A stretch of 64,000 nucleotides of DNA from Luteolibacter pohnpeiensis (GCF_016595435.1 NZ_JAENIJ010000004.1:62001-126000); one strand, 5' to 3'; counted from the first letter of the stretch, positions 1 through 9,906 are shown. Notes: generated by a model from the sequence alone, not told the origin. Numbers and translations are program-made.

Positions 1-1993
1 GCGCACGGGTCGGAGCAATCCGACCGAAAACGCCGATATTCTGATCGCCCGCCTTGATGTCACAACTCAGGACAAAGCCGTCGCGATCGCGTGGGAAAAA
101 CTGGATCGCCTGATTCCGCAGCAGAGCGGAAATCAACCCTTTCAGATCATACAAATCGGCAGCTCGTTCTTTCTGCGACCAGGCTGCGGATTGCGCGTTT
201 CCGGAAACAAGCAGCGCCAGGTTTTCGCTTTCTTGATCCTTTGCCTTGCCACCGCCCGCATTGCGGAAAACCCGGCCCATTTCGAAGAAACGCAGAGCCT
301 TGGCCTGTTGGCGAACATTGCGCACCGCAGAGGCAACCAAGCCGGGAATGATGCTCGGGCGCATGACCACGTGGTCTTCGCTGAGTGGGAGTTTCACGCG
401 GATGACATCGCCATCCTGCAGCGGGCGCAACGGCAGCGCGTCCTGCATTTGCGCATCCGAAATCAGCTTGATCGTCTGGCATTCGAAAACTCCCAACGCT
501 GCGAGACGGCGGCGCAAAACCATGTCAGCATCGTAGGCTGCATCCACGGCACTCGCTGGAACAAACGCACCCGCAAATCGCGACGGCACGTTGTCCAGGC
601 CGTGAACGCGGGCGATCTCCTCAACCAAATCGATATGGCGTTGCAGATCCGCACGGAACGAAGGAACCGACCACTGCCCGTCCGCCAGTTTGGTTAGACC
701 CAGGCGGGTCAAAATTTCCTCAGCTTCGGCGAGGGCGATTGAGCCGCCCATCAATTGATCGAGCTTCTTCGCATCAAGCACAACCGGCTGTGTCAAAACC
801 GGAATTTCGCCGACTGCGAGCACCGCCGCATCAGCTTCGCCGCCTGCGGTTTCCAAAATCAATTTCACGGCGAGGGCCGATGCTTTCAGCACACCTGCCG
901 GATCGACGCCGCGTTCGAAGCGATACGAAGAATCCGACATCAGCGCGGTCTTGCGCGAAGTGCGGCGAATGCCTTGTGGCGTGAAGTACGCCGCTTCCAG
1001 TAGAATCTCGGTGGTCGATGCGGAAACTCCACTTTCCAATCCACCCATGACACCGCCCAACGCGAGGGCTGCACCCGATTCGTCGGAAATCAGCAGATCC
1101 TCACCGCTCAATTCGTATTTCTCATCGTCCAGCGCGTGGAAGATTTCCCCGTCTTTTGCCGGACGGACCACGATCGCGCCGCTGACCTTCGCCGCATCGA
1201 ATGCATGCAAAGGCTGACCGAGCTCGTGCAGGACGAAATTGGTGACGTCGACGATGTTATTGATCGGCTTCAGGCCGATTGATTCCAGCCGCTGCTTGAG
1301 CCAGGCCGGACTGTCTTTGACTTCAACACCGCGAATGCGAATGGCGGAATAAAACGGGCAGGTATCGGTCGCTTCGACGCGGATTTTTCCTTCTGCGGAC
1401 GCCAGTTTTTCCTCGGGAGTTTCGAGTGGAATCAGCGGCGTCTTGAGCAACGCAGCCAATTCACGGGCCATGCCGCGATGGCTCAGCAAATCCGGGCGGT
1501 TCGGCGTAACTTCGAGCTCCAACAGCACATCGGAATCGAACATTTCCTTCACCGGGCGACCAATTACCGCGTCTTCGGGAAGAATCAGCAGCCCATCTTC
1601 ACCTTCCGGCAAACCAATTTCCGAAGCGGCGCAGAGCATCCCCTTCGATTCGACACCACGCATCTTTGCCTCACCTATCGTGAAACCACCGGGCAAAGCA
1701 GCACCGGGAAGCGCGCATGGAACTTTGTCTCCGACCTTGTAGTTTTTCGCCCCGCAAACGATCTGGCGCAGCGAACCTTCGCCCGCATCGACCTGGGTGA
1801 CCTTCAGCTTGTCCGCATTCGGATGCTGGACCGCTTCCATGATTTGGGCGACCACGATCTTTTCGGATGCGATCCCTTTGGTCTCGATCCCTTCGACCTC
1901 GACCCCTGCAAAGGTCAGCAAGTCATCAATTTCTTTGATCGATTTTCCGGCGACATCCAGGTGCGTGCCGAGCCAATTGAGAGAGACGTTCAT
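1..1993 (-). CDS. pheT: Phenylalanine--tRNA ligase beta subunit (partial, 3' end outside window)
   Basis: Beta subunit of the alpha2-beta2 phenylalanyl-tRNA synthetase, which charges tRNA-Phe in the cytoplasm. The reverse-strand frame opens with ATG at 1993 (MNVSLNWLGTHLDV) and stays open to the window edge, giving about 664 of the roughly 800 residues usual for bacterial PheT. Visible parts in order are the N-terminal region with an EMAP-type tRNA-binding OB fold around residues 40-150 (HPNADKLKVTQVDAGEG), the B3/B4 editing region (EVTPNRPDLLSHRGMARELA, later LHAFDAAKV), and the start of the catalytic-like core (SYRFERGVDP). The last readable residues, NIGVFGRIAPTRA, fit the conserved core just before the missing C-terminal anticodon-binding domain. 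It lies downstream of pheS on the same strand, the usual bacterial order, with about 100 bp and an inverted repeat between them. Confidence 0.96.
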   Translation of the reverse strand, partial: MNVSLNWLGTHLDVAGKSIKEIDDLLTFAGVEVEGIETKGIASEKIVVAQIMEAVQHPNADKLKVTQVDAGEGSLRQIVCGAKNYKVGDKVPCALPGAALPGGFTIGEAKMRGVESKGMLCAASEIGLPEGEDGLLILPEDAVIGRPVKEMFDSDVLLELEVTPNRPDLLSHRGMARELAALLKTPLIPLETPEEKLASAEGKIRVEATDTCPFYSAIRIRGVEVKDSPAWLKQRLESIGLKPINNIVDVTNFVLHELGQPLHAFDAAKVSGAIVVRPAKDGEIFHALDDEKYELSGEDLLISDESGAALALGGVMGGLESGVSASTTEILLEAAYFTPQGIRRTSRKTALMSDSSYRFERGVDPAGVLKASALAVKLILETAGGEADAAVLAVGEIPVLTQPVVLDAKKLDQLMGGSIALAEAEEILTRLGLTKLADGQWSVPSFRADLQRHIDLVEEIARVHGLDNVPSRFAGAFVPASAVDAAYDADMVLRRRLAALGVFECQTIKLISDAQMQDALPLRPLQDGDVIRVKLPLSEDHVVMRPSIIPGLVASAVRNVRQQAKALRFFEMGRVFRNAGGGKAKDQESENLALLVSGNAQSAAWSQKERAADLYDLKGLISALLRNQAIQFFPRDRDGFVLSCDIKAGDQNIGVFGRIAPTRA

Positions 1994-2016
1994 ACTTTAA
2001 AGAATGGAAATGATTT

Positions 2017-2086
2017 AACCGCCGATGAACACAGATAAACGTTAACAAAGAATCTCATCTGCGTTCTTTCACGTTCATCTGCGGTT
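2017..2086. repeat. Imperfect inverted repeat between pheS and pheT
   Basis: Two 14-nt arms, AACCGCCGATGAAC at 2017-2030 and GTTCATCTGCGGTT at 2073-2086, are inverted copies with one mismatch and could form a hairpin of about 70 nt. The motif CATCTGCG also occurs twice in direct order inside the 3' half (near 2056 and 2077). The sequence resembles the 'gatgaacacagat' style of short extragenic repeats that I recall from planctomycete and verrucomicrobial genomes; that resemblance is from memory. No second copy was found in this window. It occupies nearly the whole pheS-pheT gap and would be transcribed with them. Confidence 0.6.
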
Positions 2087-2095
2087 GATTGAATC

Positions 2096-3112
2096 TTAAG
2101 CGAATTGTTTGAGGAAACGCACATCGTTCTCGATGAGCAACCGGATGTCCTTGATGCCCCAGCGAATCATCGCGAGGCGGTCCAGGCCCATGCCGAAGGC
2201 GAAGCCAGTGACTTTGTCCGGATTGAACGCGTCGTCCTTTCGGCCTTTGTTGATCGAATCAAAAACCGCCGGATCGACCATGCCGCAACCGGCAACCTCG
2301 ATCCAGCGCGGTGCCTGGCCCTTGACCTGCAATTTCACATCGATCTCGAAACTCGGCTCGGTGAACGGGAAAAAGTGGGGCCGGAAGCGGACTTCGGTGC
2401 TGGTGCCGAAAAGCTCGCGCAGGAAATATTCCAAAGTCCCCTTCAAGTCCGGCAAGGAAACATCCTCGGCGACATAGAGACCTTCCAATTGGTTGAAAAC
2501 CGAAAGGTGGGTCGCATCGATCTCATCGCGCCGATACGCCGAGCCAGGGGCAATGATGCGAACTGGCGGGGTGGCCGATTCCATGGTCCGGATTTGGACG
2601 CTGGAGGTGTGGGTTCGCAGCAATTTTCCGGAATCAAAGTAGAAAGTGTCCTTTTCATTGCGGGCCGGGTGATCCGCCGGGGTGTTCAGCGCGTCAAAGC
2701 AGTGAAACTCGTCTTCGATCTCCGGTCCATCCGCCAAGGCAAAGCCCATTCGGCGCAAAATCCGGATCGCCTCATCGCGAATTTGCGTCAGCGGATGCAA
2801 CGCCCCCGTCAGGATCGGACGACCCGGCAATGTCGGATCGATCCCAGCCAAGGCAGCACGGTCGGCGATTTCACGCAGCGCAAGTTGCTTGCTTTCAAGT
2901 GCAGCGGTGATCTCCGTGCGGGCGGCGTTCAGCAGCTGACCGACTGCAGCCTTTTCTTCTTTCGGCACGTCTTTAATACCGGCGGCGGCCAGGGTCAGGC
3001 TACCTTTTTTGCCGAGAACGGCCACGCGTGCGTCTTCGAGCATGCGCTCGTCTTCGGCGGCTGAAATCCGCGCAAGTGCTTCAGTCTGGATGGCTGCGAT
3101 TTGCTCCTTCAT
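2096..3112 (-). CDS. pheS: Phenylalanine--tRNA ligase alpha subunit
   Basis: Catalytic subunit of phenylalanyl-tRNA synthetase (class II). The ATG at 3112 (MKEQIAAIQTEALARIS) gives 338 residues, matching the usual 325-350; a TTG at 3172 would add 20 residues with no family counterpart and was rejected. Seen in order are an N-terminal helical coiled-coil arm (about 1-90), the class II motif 1 region around GPEIEDEFHCFDALN, motif 2 around VRIIAPGSAYRRDEIDATH, and motif 3 in the FAFGMGLDRLAMIRWGIKD segment. It is followed by pheT on the same strand. Upstream lies an epimerase gene 73 bp away on the same strand, probably unrelated in function. Confidence 0.97.
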   Translation of the reverse strand: MKEQIAAIQTEALARISAAEDERMLEDARVAVLGKKGSLTLAAAGIKDVPKEEKAAVGQLLNAARTEITAALESKQLALREIADRAALAGIDPTLPGRPILTGALHPLTQIRDEAIRILRRMGFALADGPEIEDEFHCFDALNTPADHPARNEKDTFYFDSGKLLRTHTSSVQIRTMESATPPVRIIAPGSAYRRDEIDATHLSVFNQLEGLYVAEDVSLPDLKGTLEYFLRELFGTSTEVRFRPHFFPFTEPSFEIDVKLQVKGQAPRWIEVAGCGMVDPAVFDSINKGRKDDAFNPDKVTGFAFGMGLDRLAMIRWGIKDIRLLIENDVRFLKQFA

Positions 3113-3185
3113 GGGTTCCGAGATGGGAAAGGCAGCGGAAATAGCCCGGAAATCCGAATGCGTCAAAGCCAAGCTGTCCCCATCC

Positions 3186-4007
3186 TCACTTCAATGTCGG
3201 TTCGATCGAGCGCACCGCGTCGAAAAATGAGGGAAATCGCGGTTCCCAGCCGGATTCCCGGAGTTTTTCGTTCGAGACCTGCTTGTGCGTCCAGCCGCGT
3301 TTGCGATTCAAGTCGCGCGGCCCCGTCGGCGGAACCGGCCGAATGAAAAGTTCGCTCAACTTTTCATAGCATTCGCGTTGGGAAATCGGGGTGGAATCGC
3401 TGACGTTGAAAACCCCAAACCGTGGCTGCGGGACCGCCAAATGCAGGATGGCGCGTGCGGCGTCGTCGCGGTGAATCTGATTTAGAAACCGTCGACCATC
3501 CTCTTCGATCACCGCTTCGCCACTGAGAAATTTTTTCAGAATCACACTCCGCTCCGGCCCGTAAATCCCGGCCAGACGGGCGACGATCCCGCCCGATTCC
3601 AGCACCAGCGACTCCGCCTGAAGTAGCAGCTCGCCCGTTTCCCGGCTCGGTTCGGTCTCGCTTTCCTCGGTCACGATCGATCCGTCGGTCTGTGCGTAAA
3701 CCGATGAACTGGAGGTGAACAACAACGGCACCTCGGAAAAAACCTCGGTCAAAAGGCGGCATCCATCGACATAAACACGTCGATACGCCTCCGCCCCGCC
3801 CCGGCCTGAAGCGGCGCAGTGGACGATGAAATCGGGCATCGCATTTTCATCTTTCAGCGCCTCGACTTGCTTTCGGTCACTCACGTCGCAGGCGATCGAG
3901 CCATCCCCGCCGGAGAGCGAGACCGCGTCGACTTCCCAGCCGCTGTCGCGAAACTCGCGCGCGACGGCCTGTCCGAGATACCCATTTCCGATCAGAAGCA
4001 ATTTCAT
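3186..4007 (-). CDS. NAD(P)-binding epimerase/SDR-family protein
   Basis: A 273-residue protein of the extended short-chain dehydrogenase / NAD-dependent epimerase type. The N-terminus MKLLLIGNGYLGQAVAREF carries the Rossmann glycine motif GxGxxG. An acidic/hydrophobic strand follows, then the serine-rich strand LLFTSSSSVYAQ, where the Y of the usual YxxxK site is not followed by the expected lysine. Overall it looks like the YeeZ-type proteins annotated as NAD(P)-binding sugar-nucleotide epimerase relatives. The substrate is unknown. The ATG at 4007 is the natural start. It precedes pheS by 73 bp on the same strand. Confidence 0.8.
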   Translation of the reverse strand: MKLLLIGNGYLGQAVAREFRDSGWEVDAVSLSGGDGSIACDVSDRKQVEALKDENAMPDFIVHCAASGRGGAEAYRRVYVDGCRLLTEVFSEVPLLFTSSSSVYAQTDGSIVTEESETEPSRETGELLLQAESLVLESGGIVARLAGIYGPERSVILKKFLSGEAVIEEDGRRFLNQIHRDDAARAILHLAVPQPRFGVFNVSDSTPISQRECYEKLSELFIRPVPPTGPRDLNRKRGWTHKQVSNEKLRESGWEPRFPSFFDAVRSIEPTLK

Positions 4008-4141
4008 GAACCAAGAGGGATTGAGAGCTGTAACATGCGGCCTTGGTAAGCGCGATCCAGCCTTTATTCAACAGGATCATGCGATCGTCGGCACCTTTCA
4101 CCGTTCCAAAATAAGCTCTGGGAAGCGGGAATAAGCCGATT

Positions 4142-4372
4142 ATGCTGCCTAGAATCATGTTCAATTTCAGCACGCCAAATATCATTGCGGGGATCCTGTT
4201 CGGCATCATTGGATTCGTGGCATTTTCCTACGGCAAAAAAATGGAACTATGGAAACCCATGTCCATTGGATTGGCATTGATGGGATACTCGTGGTTAGTG
4301 CCGAACATTTGGGCAAACTGGATCGTCGGCATCCTGCTCTGCGTGCTTTTGTGGTTTCATCACGGTGAATAA
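4142..4372 (+). CDS. Small conserved two-helix membrane protein
   Basis: A 76-residue protein with two hydrophobic helices (about residues 13-30 and 40-70) separated by a short basic loop around YGKKMELWKP. I recognise the pattern (STPNIIAG...FSYGKK...WKPM) as a widespread small membrane protein, sometimes labelled 'amino acid transport protein' without real evidence. The function is unknown. ATG at 4142 is used; an ATG at 4157 (MFNFSTPNIIAG) is nearer the family N-terminus and is equally possible. It sits alone between the divergent epimerase gene and the next secreted protein gene. Confidence 0.75.
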   Translation: MLPRIMFNFSTPNIIAGILFGIIGFVAFSYGKKMELWKPMSIGLALMGYSWLVPNIWANWIVGILLCVLLWFHHGE

Positions 4373-4423
4373 TTCCCCTGAAAGCCTGGCACGTTTCGGC
4401 GGGTAATCTGAGGTGCCTCCGCC

Positions 4424-7400
4424 ATGAAAAGCCCGATTTTGAAATTTCTGCCCATCTCGCTTTGGTCGATTCCATTCGCCGCCCTCACTGCTGAAACTCT
4501 GAAGCCCCCGGTCATCGGCGCTCAGAAAGATGGTCTGGCACCTGCAGAGGCAGCTGCGAATTTCACCACCTACGAGGGTTTCAAAATCGTCCAATCCGCT
4601 GCTGAGCCGGATGTTCGCCAGCCAGTGGCGATGACTTTGGATGAACGCGGCCGTGTCTGGATAGCCGAGGCTTATGAATACCCGAAACGAGCCAACGGGG
4701 ATGTCGGTAAAGATCGCATTCTGATTTTCGAAGACACCGATGGTGACGGTGTTTTTGATGACCGAAAAGTTTTCGCCGAAGGACTCAATCTCGTGTCCGG
4801 CCTGGCGGTCGGTTTTGGCGGAGTGTGGGTCGGCGCCGCACCTTATCTACTCTATTTACCGGATTCCAATCACGATGATAAAGCGGATGGCAAACCCGAG
4901 GTCGTTCTGGATGGATTCGGCCTGCAGGACACTCATGAAACGCTGAATTCATTCATCTGGGGGCCGGACGGCTGGCTCTACGGTTGCCATGGGGTGTTCA
5001 CTCACTCGAAAGTCGGCAAACCTGGGACGCCTGACAGTGAACGCATCCCCATCAACGCCGGCGTTTGGCGATTCCACCCCATCAGCAAAAAATTCGAAAT
5101 TTTCGCCCAAGGCACCTCCAACCCCTGGGGACTCGATTTCAATGATCACGGCCAGGCATTTGTCACCGCATGCGTCATCCCGCACCTCTATCACATCATT
5201 CAGGGTGGGAGATATCAGCGGCAGGCTGGACAGCATTTTGATCCACATACCTATGATGATATCAAAACCTGTGCAGACCACCTCCACTATCGCGGTGATA
5301 TTTGGGCAAATTCCCGCGACGGTTCATCATCCGATCTAGGTGGCGGACATGCCCATTGTGGACTCTCCATTTATCTGGGAGACAATTTCCCGGATCAGTT
5401 TCGCGACAAACTTTTGTTCAACAATCTACACGGCCACCGCGTCAACCAAGACGCTGCAGTCCCAAGCGGTTCCGGCTTCATCGGCAAGCACCAGCCTGAT
5501 TTCCTCTTTTCCAACGATGCACAGCACATGGGAATCACGCTGCATTATGGCCCGGACGGCGGCCTTTTCTTAACGGATTGGTATGATAGTCAGATATGTC
5601 ATAATGTTGACGTCGAAATATGGAATCGAACCAACGGACGAATTTATAAAATCACCTACGGAAATCCAAAATCCGTCTCAGTAAATCTCCAGCAAGCGCC
5701 CGATCTCGAACTGGTCGCGAACCAGCTGCAAAAAAATGATTGGTATGTTAGAGAGTCACGCCGATTGCTGCAGGAACGAGCAGCCGCGGGAGCTTTGGAC
5801 TTTGATCAAGTTGTTCCAGCTCTTCAGCAAATTCTAAAAAACAACCCGGATGACACACGAAGATTGCGTGCATTATGGGCCCTGCATGTGATCGGAAAAT
5901 TGGATCAAGAGCAGCTGCTCAAGGCATCCGAAGACCCAAGCGAATATGTTAGAGCCTGGAGCATACAACTTTCTAACGAATCCCAGCCGCCTGGGAAACG
6001 CATGCTTGAGCGCTGGCAAGTCCTGGCAAAGGAGGATCCATCGCCAGTGGTCCGGCTTTATCTTGCATCCGCTTTGCAGCGCATCCCGCTTGAGCAACGA
6101 TGGGAACTGGCTGCCGCATTGAACGCTCACCCGGAGGACGCCGATGACCACAATCTTCCCTTGATGAATTGGTATGGCGTCAGTGATTTAGCCGAGCTTG
6201 ATCCGGATTGCGCGCTTTCTCTTGCCCTAAACAGCTCCATTCCCACTGTCCGTCAATTGATGGTCCGGCGGCTTTGCGAATCCGCGGAAGGGCGAAACTT
6301 GGTCATCTCAAAGACGACCGCCGACCATGCCTCTGACATCCTAACCGGTGCGGCCATGGCACTATCGAAACAGCGAAATCTGGATATGCCAGATGGCTGG
6401 CAACAAGCGGCAGGTATTTTCCAAAATCTAACAACTCCTGCCAATCAGAGGGATTTCGAAATGTTAGCAACCATCTTCGGAGATCAGCGCATGTCGGGGA
6501 AATTCAGATCAACCTTGGCAGACAAATCTGCACCAGCTGCCGATCGCAAGGCTGCACTCCAAAACCTGCGCCGCATGAACGACACCAATCTCACTGAGAT
6601 ATTGCTCCGCGCTGCAGAAATTTCAGATGATCCATTACGAGGTGAGTGGATCCAAGCTCTCGCTTTAAGTAAAGATGAGCGGATTCCCGCATTTCTCATC
6701 GATTTGCTCCCAAAGCTCAACAGCCATGACAAAGCCGCCGCCGTTCAAACCCTCGCTTCGACAGAAACCGGGGCCGTTCTGCTGGCGAAAGGGCTGAGTC
6801 AATCAACCATCAAACGCGGCGAAATCAGTGCCTTTGCAGCGCGGCAAATGCGCAGTTATGACAATTCTTCGATCACCGCTGCGATCGAAAAATACTGGGG
6901 GGTGATCGCAGACCAAGACGATGCGAGCAAAGCCGAAGAAATCAAGAAACTGGCGACTCAACTCAGCCCTGATTTCCTGGCGACCGCCGATGTCCGGAAA
7001 GGTCGCCAACTCTTCCAGGCAACCTGTTTCGCCTGCCACCAGTTATTTGGCGAAGGCATGAAAATCGGACCGGATCTCACCGGTTCCAACCGAGCTGATA
7101 CCAACTACCTGTTAGAAAATATCGTCGCACCAAGCTCGCTGGTGGGGGTGGATTACCAACTTCACACCATCCGCAAAACCGATGGCAGCGTGATCGCCGG
7201 CATGTTACGCGAACAATCCGATTCCAGTCTTGTTCTTGCCGTGATCGGCGGAAATGAGATCACCATTCCCATGGATGAAATTGCCGACCATCAGATTTCA
7301 TCCACTTCCATGATGCCGGAGGGATTACTCGCAAATTTGAGCACGGAAGAAGCGCGAGATCTCATCGGATATCTCCAAAGTCCCCAGCAAGTACCACTTC

Positions 7401-7849
7401 CAGTTCCCGGAGAAATCATCATCGGGGATCAGGATTTGAAAGTGGCGGAACTAAATCGCGGCGTCATCCAGCAGCAATCCATGGCAACATTCAAAGCCGA
7501 TCAATGGTCAGGTGGCACCCAGCTTTGGTGGCAACAGGGACAACCCGGCGACCGGGCTATTTTGCGATTCCCTTGTGAAAAGCCGGGAAATTACGAAGTA
7601 TTCGCCGTTCTAACAGAAGCACGGGACTACGCCAAAATCCGTATTTCCCTCAATGGCGAACCCGGCATTGACTCCTTTGACGGCTTCCACCAACCGGAAG
7701 TCATTACCAGCGGAGAAATCTCCCTAGGCACCCACGAAATCAAGGCAGACGGCAATGAACTGGTTCTAAAAATCATCGGAGCCAACCCACAGGCAGTCCC
7801 CGCCTACATGGCTGGGATTGACCACCTAAGGTTGGCTCCTGTGCATTGA
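4424..7849 (+). CDS. PVC-type membrane-bound dehydrogenase / HEAT / cytochrome c protein
   Basis: A 1141-residue secreted protein of the large family typical of planctomycetes and verrucomicrobia. A signal peptide covers about residues 1-24. Next is a beta-propeller 'membrane-bound dehydrogenase' domain (TIGR02604-like, about 45-430) with the acidic metal-site-like loops DTDGDGVFDD and DSNHDDKADG, then an alpha-helical HEAT-like region (about 440-840). A single c-type haem site CFACH follows (C868, C871, H872) in a TIGR02603-like domain to about 1000. The C-terminal domain (about 1010-1141) looks like a carbohydrate-binding or galactose-binding beta-sandwich (GNYEVFAVLTEARDYAKIR). It presumably oxidises a sugar-type substrate in the periplasm and passes electrons to the haem; the substrate cannot be told. 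The neighbours are a peptidase and a fucosidase. The gene ends 2 bp before the convergent S46 gene. Confidence 0.9.
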   Translation: MKSPILKFLPISLWSIPFAALTAETLKPPVIGAQKDGLAPAEAAANFTTYEGFKIVQSAAEPDVRQPVAMTLDERGRVWIAEAYEYPKRANGDVGKDRILIFEDTDGDGVFDDRKVFAEGLNLVSGLAVGFGGVWVGAAPYLLYLPDSNHDDKADGKPEVVLDGFGLQDTHETLNSFIWGPDGWLYGCHGVFTHSKVGKPGTPDSERIPINAGVWRFHPISKKFEIFAQGTSNPWGLDFNDHGQAFVTACVIPHLYHIIQGGRYQRQAGQHFDPHTYDDIKTCADHLHYRGDIWANSRDGSSSDLGGGHAHCGLSIYLGDNFPDQFRDKLLFNNLHGHRVNQDAAVPSGSGFIGKHQPDFLFSNDAQHMGITLHYGPDGGLFLTDWYDSQICHNVDVEIWNRTNGRIYKITYGNPKSVSVNLQQAPDLELVANQLQKNDWYVRESRRLLQERAAAGALDFDQVVPALQQILKNNPDDTRRLRALWALHVIGKLDQEQLLKASEDPSEYVRAWSIQLSNESQPPGKRMLERWQVLAKEDPSPVVRLYLASALQRIPLEQRWELAAALNAHPEDADDHNLPLMNWYGVSDLAELDPDCALSLALNSSIPTVRQLMVRRLCESAEGRNLVISKTTADHASDILTGAAMALSKQRNLDMPDGWQQAAGIFQNLTTPANQRDFEMLATIFGDQRMSGKFRSTLADKSAPAADRKAALQNLRRMNDTNLTEILLRAAEISDDPLRGEWIQALALSKDERIPAFLIDLLPKLNSHDKAAAVQTLASTETGAVLLAKGLSQSTIKRGEISAFAARQMRSYDNSSITAAIEKYWGVIADQDDASKAEEIKKLATQLSPDFLATADVRKGRQLFQATCFACHQLFGEGMKIGPDLTGSNRADTNYLLENIVAPSSLVGVDYQLHTIRKTDGSVIAGMLREQSDSSLVLAVIGGNEITIPMDEIADHQISSTSMMPEGLLANLSTEEARDLIGYLQSPQQVPLPVPGEIIIGDQDLKVAELNRGVIQQQSMATFKADQWSGGTQLWWQQGQPGDRAILRFPCEKPGNYEVFAVLTEARDYAKIRISLNGEPGIDSFDGFHQPEVITSGEISLGTHEIKADGNELVLKIIGANPQAVPAYMAGIDHLRLAPVH

Positions 7850-7851
7850 GC

Positions 7852-9906
7852 CTATTTCAAAATCTCATCCAGCACGCGCTTTGCGTGATAGATCTTCTCC
7901 AGCGACTCCACGATACTTGCCGGGTGAACACAAACCGTGCGTCCCCGCTCTTCCGTATACGCAAAGTCAGATACCAATCCGTGTGAATTCGAATCAAATA
8001 CCAGACCGATTAATTCTGCTTTTTCATTTACAACCGGACTGCCTGAATTTCCACCAGTGATGTCGTTGGTGGTGACGTAGTCGACTGGAGTTTCCGGATT
8101 CAGTTGCGCCATGCTCGCCGACCATTTCGGTGAAAAATCAAATGGTGCTACGCCACCCTGATTGACACTCCGGGCTGACATTCCGCTGAATGTGGTTTCG
8201 TATGGAATGGCTACGCCATCCTCTGTATAGCCTTTGGCGACACCGAACGACAGGCGCAGCGAAAAAGTAGCATCCGGGTAATTGCTATCGCCTTCGATGG
8301 CGAATCGAGCCTCGGCAATTTCCTGGTGAGCTTCTGCCGTTGCCTCGGAAAACTCTTCCGCCTTGGCCCGTAATTCACGCCCCTCCGGGTCCACAAGGCG
8401 GGCAAGTTCGATCATCGGATCATTCGATGCATCGACCGCATTCTTGCCACCTTGGTAAAGCGCACGCCGTACTTCCACATCATCCATCTGCGTTTGGCTT
8501 ACCAATTCCGCTGCACGCTCTTGGGGCGACTTCCCAGCGAGTATTTTTACCACGATGGGATCGGTTGCTCCAAGCTTGTCGCACAAAACCATCAGAGCAT
8601 CCGCCATGCGAACCGTCTCCAAGTTTTTATAAAATGGACGATCCGATAGTAATCCGAGCTCTAACGAAACACGGCTGGCATCCTGATATTCACCCAATCT
8701 CTCACCATCGGGTTTTTCAGACTCATCAGCCACGCGCAACAACGTTTTTGCCATACCATATAGGCCAGTTCCGAAACCGCCTTCCAGCATTTGAATGCGA
8801 GGTGACAGCGCTTCCTCACCCGCAGTGGCTTTGGCAATTTGGTCGAATGCGGCATCAGCTTTTGCCCATTGATCATCGGCTTTCAATTGCTTGCGGAACG
8901 CATCTTCAGATGCCTGTTTTCTTTGCATGAAAGCTGGATCTAACAGACCGTTCAATCTTGCCATATACGCTTTGCGACCATTTTGAGTCCCAACAATCGA
9001 ACCTTTCGCCCGACGGGCATTTTCCAAATCACGATCTGCCCAAGCGCGTAGAATCGCCTCGCTCCGCAACATCAGTGCCAATCGATCAGGCATGGATCGA
9101 TCACGCATATCCTCCAATTCAGCCAGGGTGACCGAGCGGTTAGTACTCCCCGGATGGCCCGCCACAAAAGTCAGTTCACCCTCTTTCGGACCGTTCGAAT
9201 TCCACTTCAAGAAATCCGGCGTCTTTGCGGGTTTGCCATTTTCATAAGCACGAAAAAAACTATAATCGAGGCAATAGCGCGGGAATTCGAAGTTGTCCGG
9301 ATCTCCACCAAACGCACCTGCTTGGGCATCGGGAGCCATCACCAATCGGACATCCGTATAGCTCTTGTAGAGATAAAGTTGATAAGAACCTCCACGATAA
9401 AGTGTCACCACATCGCCTTTTTCATCAGGTTGATCGGTAGCATTCTTTTCAATTTCTGCGATCACCGCACGACGCGCTGCGACAGCTTTTTCACCGCTAA
9501 GGCCCTTCACGGCAGCGTCCACTTGTTGGGTCACATCGCGGATGCCTTGCAAGACATACAATTCCAATCCCGGGCACGGCAACTCAGCCTCCAGACTGTC
9601 GGCATAAAATCCATCTTTCAACAAATCGCGCTCCGCGGTGCTTAATTTTTCCAAGAAGCCTGAACCGACGTGGTGGTTTGTTAGAATCAATCCTTCGTCA
9701 GAAACAAACGATCCCGAGCCACCATTGTTGAATCGGACCGCAGCGTGCTGCAAATGACTCAACCATTCGGGTGTCATTTCAAATCCATACTTTTCTTTCA
9801 CCTGACGAACAGGGGGCTTGTTGAAAAGCCACATCCCCTCATCGGCTTTCGCAGTGAGGATAGAAACGAACAATAGGCTGGTCAGCCGAATCGATTGGGC
9901 GGTCAT
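7852..9906 (-). CDS. S46 family dipeptidyl peptidase (DPP7/DPP11-like)
   Basis: A 684-residue exported serine dipeptidyl-peptidase that removes dipeptides from oligopeptides in the periplasm. ATG at 9906 (MTAQSIRLTSLLFVSI) gives a good signal peptide ending near TAKA; a TTG at 9942 would add 12 residues ahead of it. The chymotrypsin-like double barrel has the S46 hallmarks: LILTNHHVG (catalytic His about residue 79), the Asp region DNFEFPRYCLDYSFF, and GGNSGSPVV (catalytic Ser). A long alpha-helical insertion lies between the two barrels. The C-terminal IGLVFDSNSHG has Ser at the spot where, from memory, Gly favours hydrophobic (DPP7) and Arg favours acidic (DPP11) P1 residues, so specificity is not clear. 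It is divergent from the fucosidase gene and convergent with the dehydrogenase gene. Confidence 0.93.
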   Translation of the reverse strand: MTAQSIRLTSLLFVSILTAKADEGMWLFNKPPVRQVKEKYGFEMTPEWLSHLQHAAVRFNNGGSGSFVSDEGLILTNHHVGSGFLEKLSTAERDLLKDGFYADSLEAELPCPGLELYVLQGIRDVTQQVDAAVKGLSGEKAVAARRAVIAEIEKNATDQPDEKGDVVTLYRGGSYQLYLYKSYTDVRLVMAPDAQAGAFGGDPDNFEFPRYCLDYSFFRAYENGKPAKTPDFLKWNSNGPKEGELTFVAGHPGSTNRSVTLAELEDMRDRSMPDRLALMLRSEAILRAWADRDLENARRAKGSIVGTQNGRKAYMARLNGLLDPAFMQRKQASEDAFRKQLKADDQWAKADAAFDQIAKATAGEEALSPRIQMLEGGFGTGLYGMAKTLLRVADESEKPDGERLGEYQDASRVSLELGLLSDRPFYKNLETVRMADALMVLCDKLGATDPIVVKILAGKSPQERAAELVSQTQMDDVEVRRALYQGGKNAVDASNDPMIELARLVDPEGRELRAKAEEFSEATAEAHQEIAEARFAIEGDSNYPDATFSLRLSFGVAKGYTEDGVAIPYETTFSGMSARSVNQGGVAPFDFSPKWSASMAQLNPETPVDYVTTNDITGGNSGSPVVNEKAELIGLVFDSNSHGLVSDFAYTEERGRTVCVHPASIVESLEKIYHAKRVLDEILK

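Noticed and set aside
2105-3064. 319-codon plus-strand frame opposite pheS
   Set aside because: Lies fully antisense to a gene with clear PheS motifs; its translation has no domain or signal.
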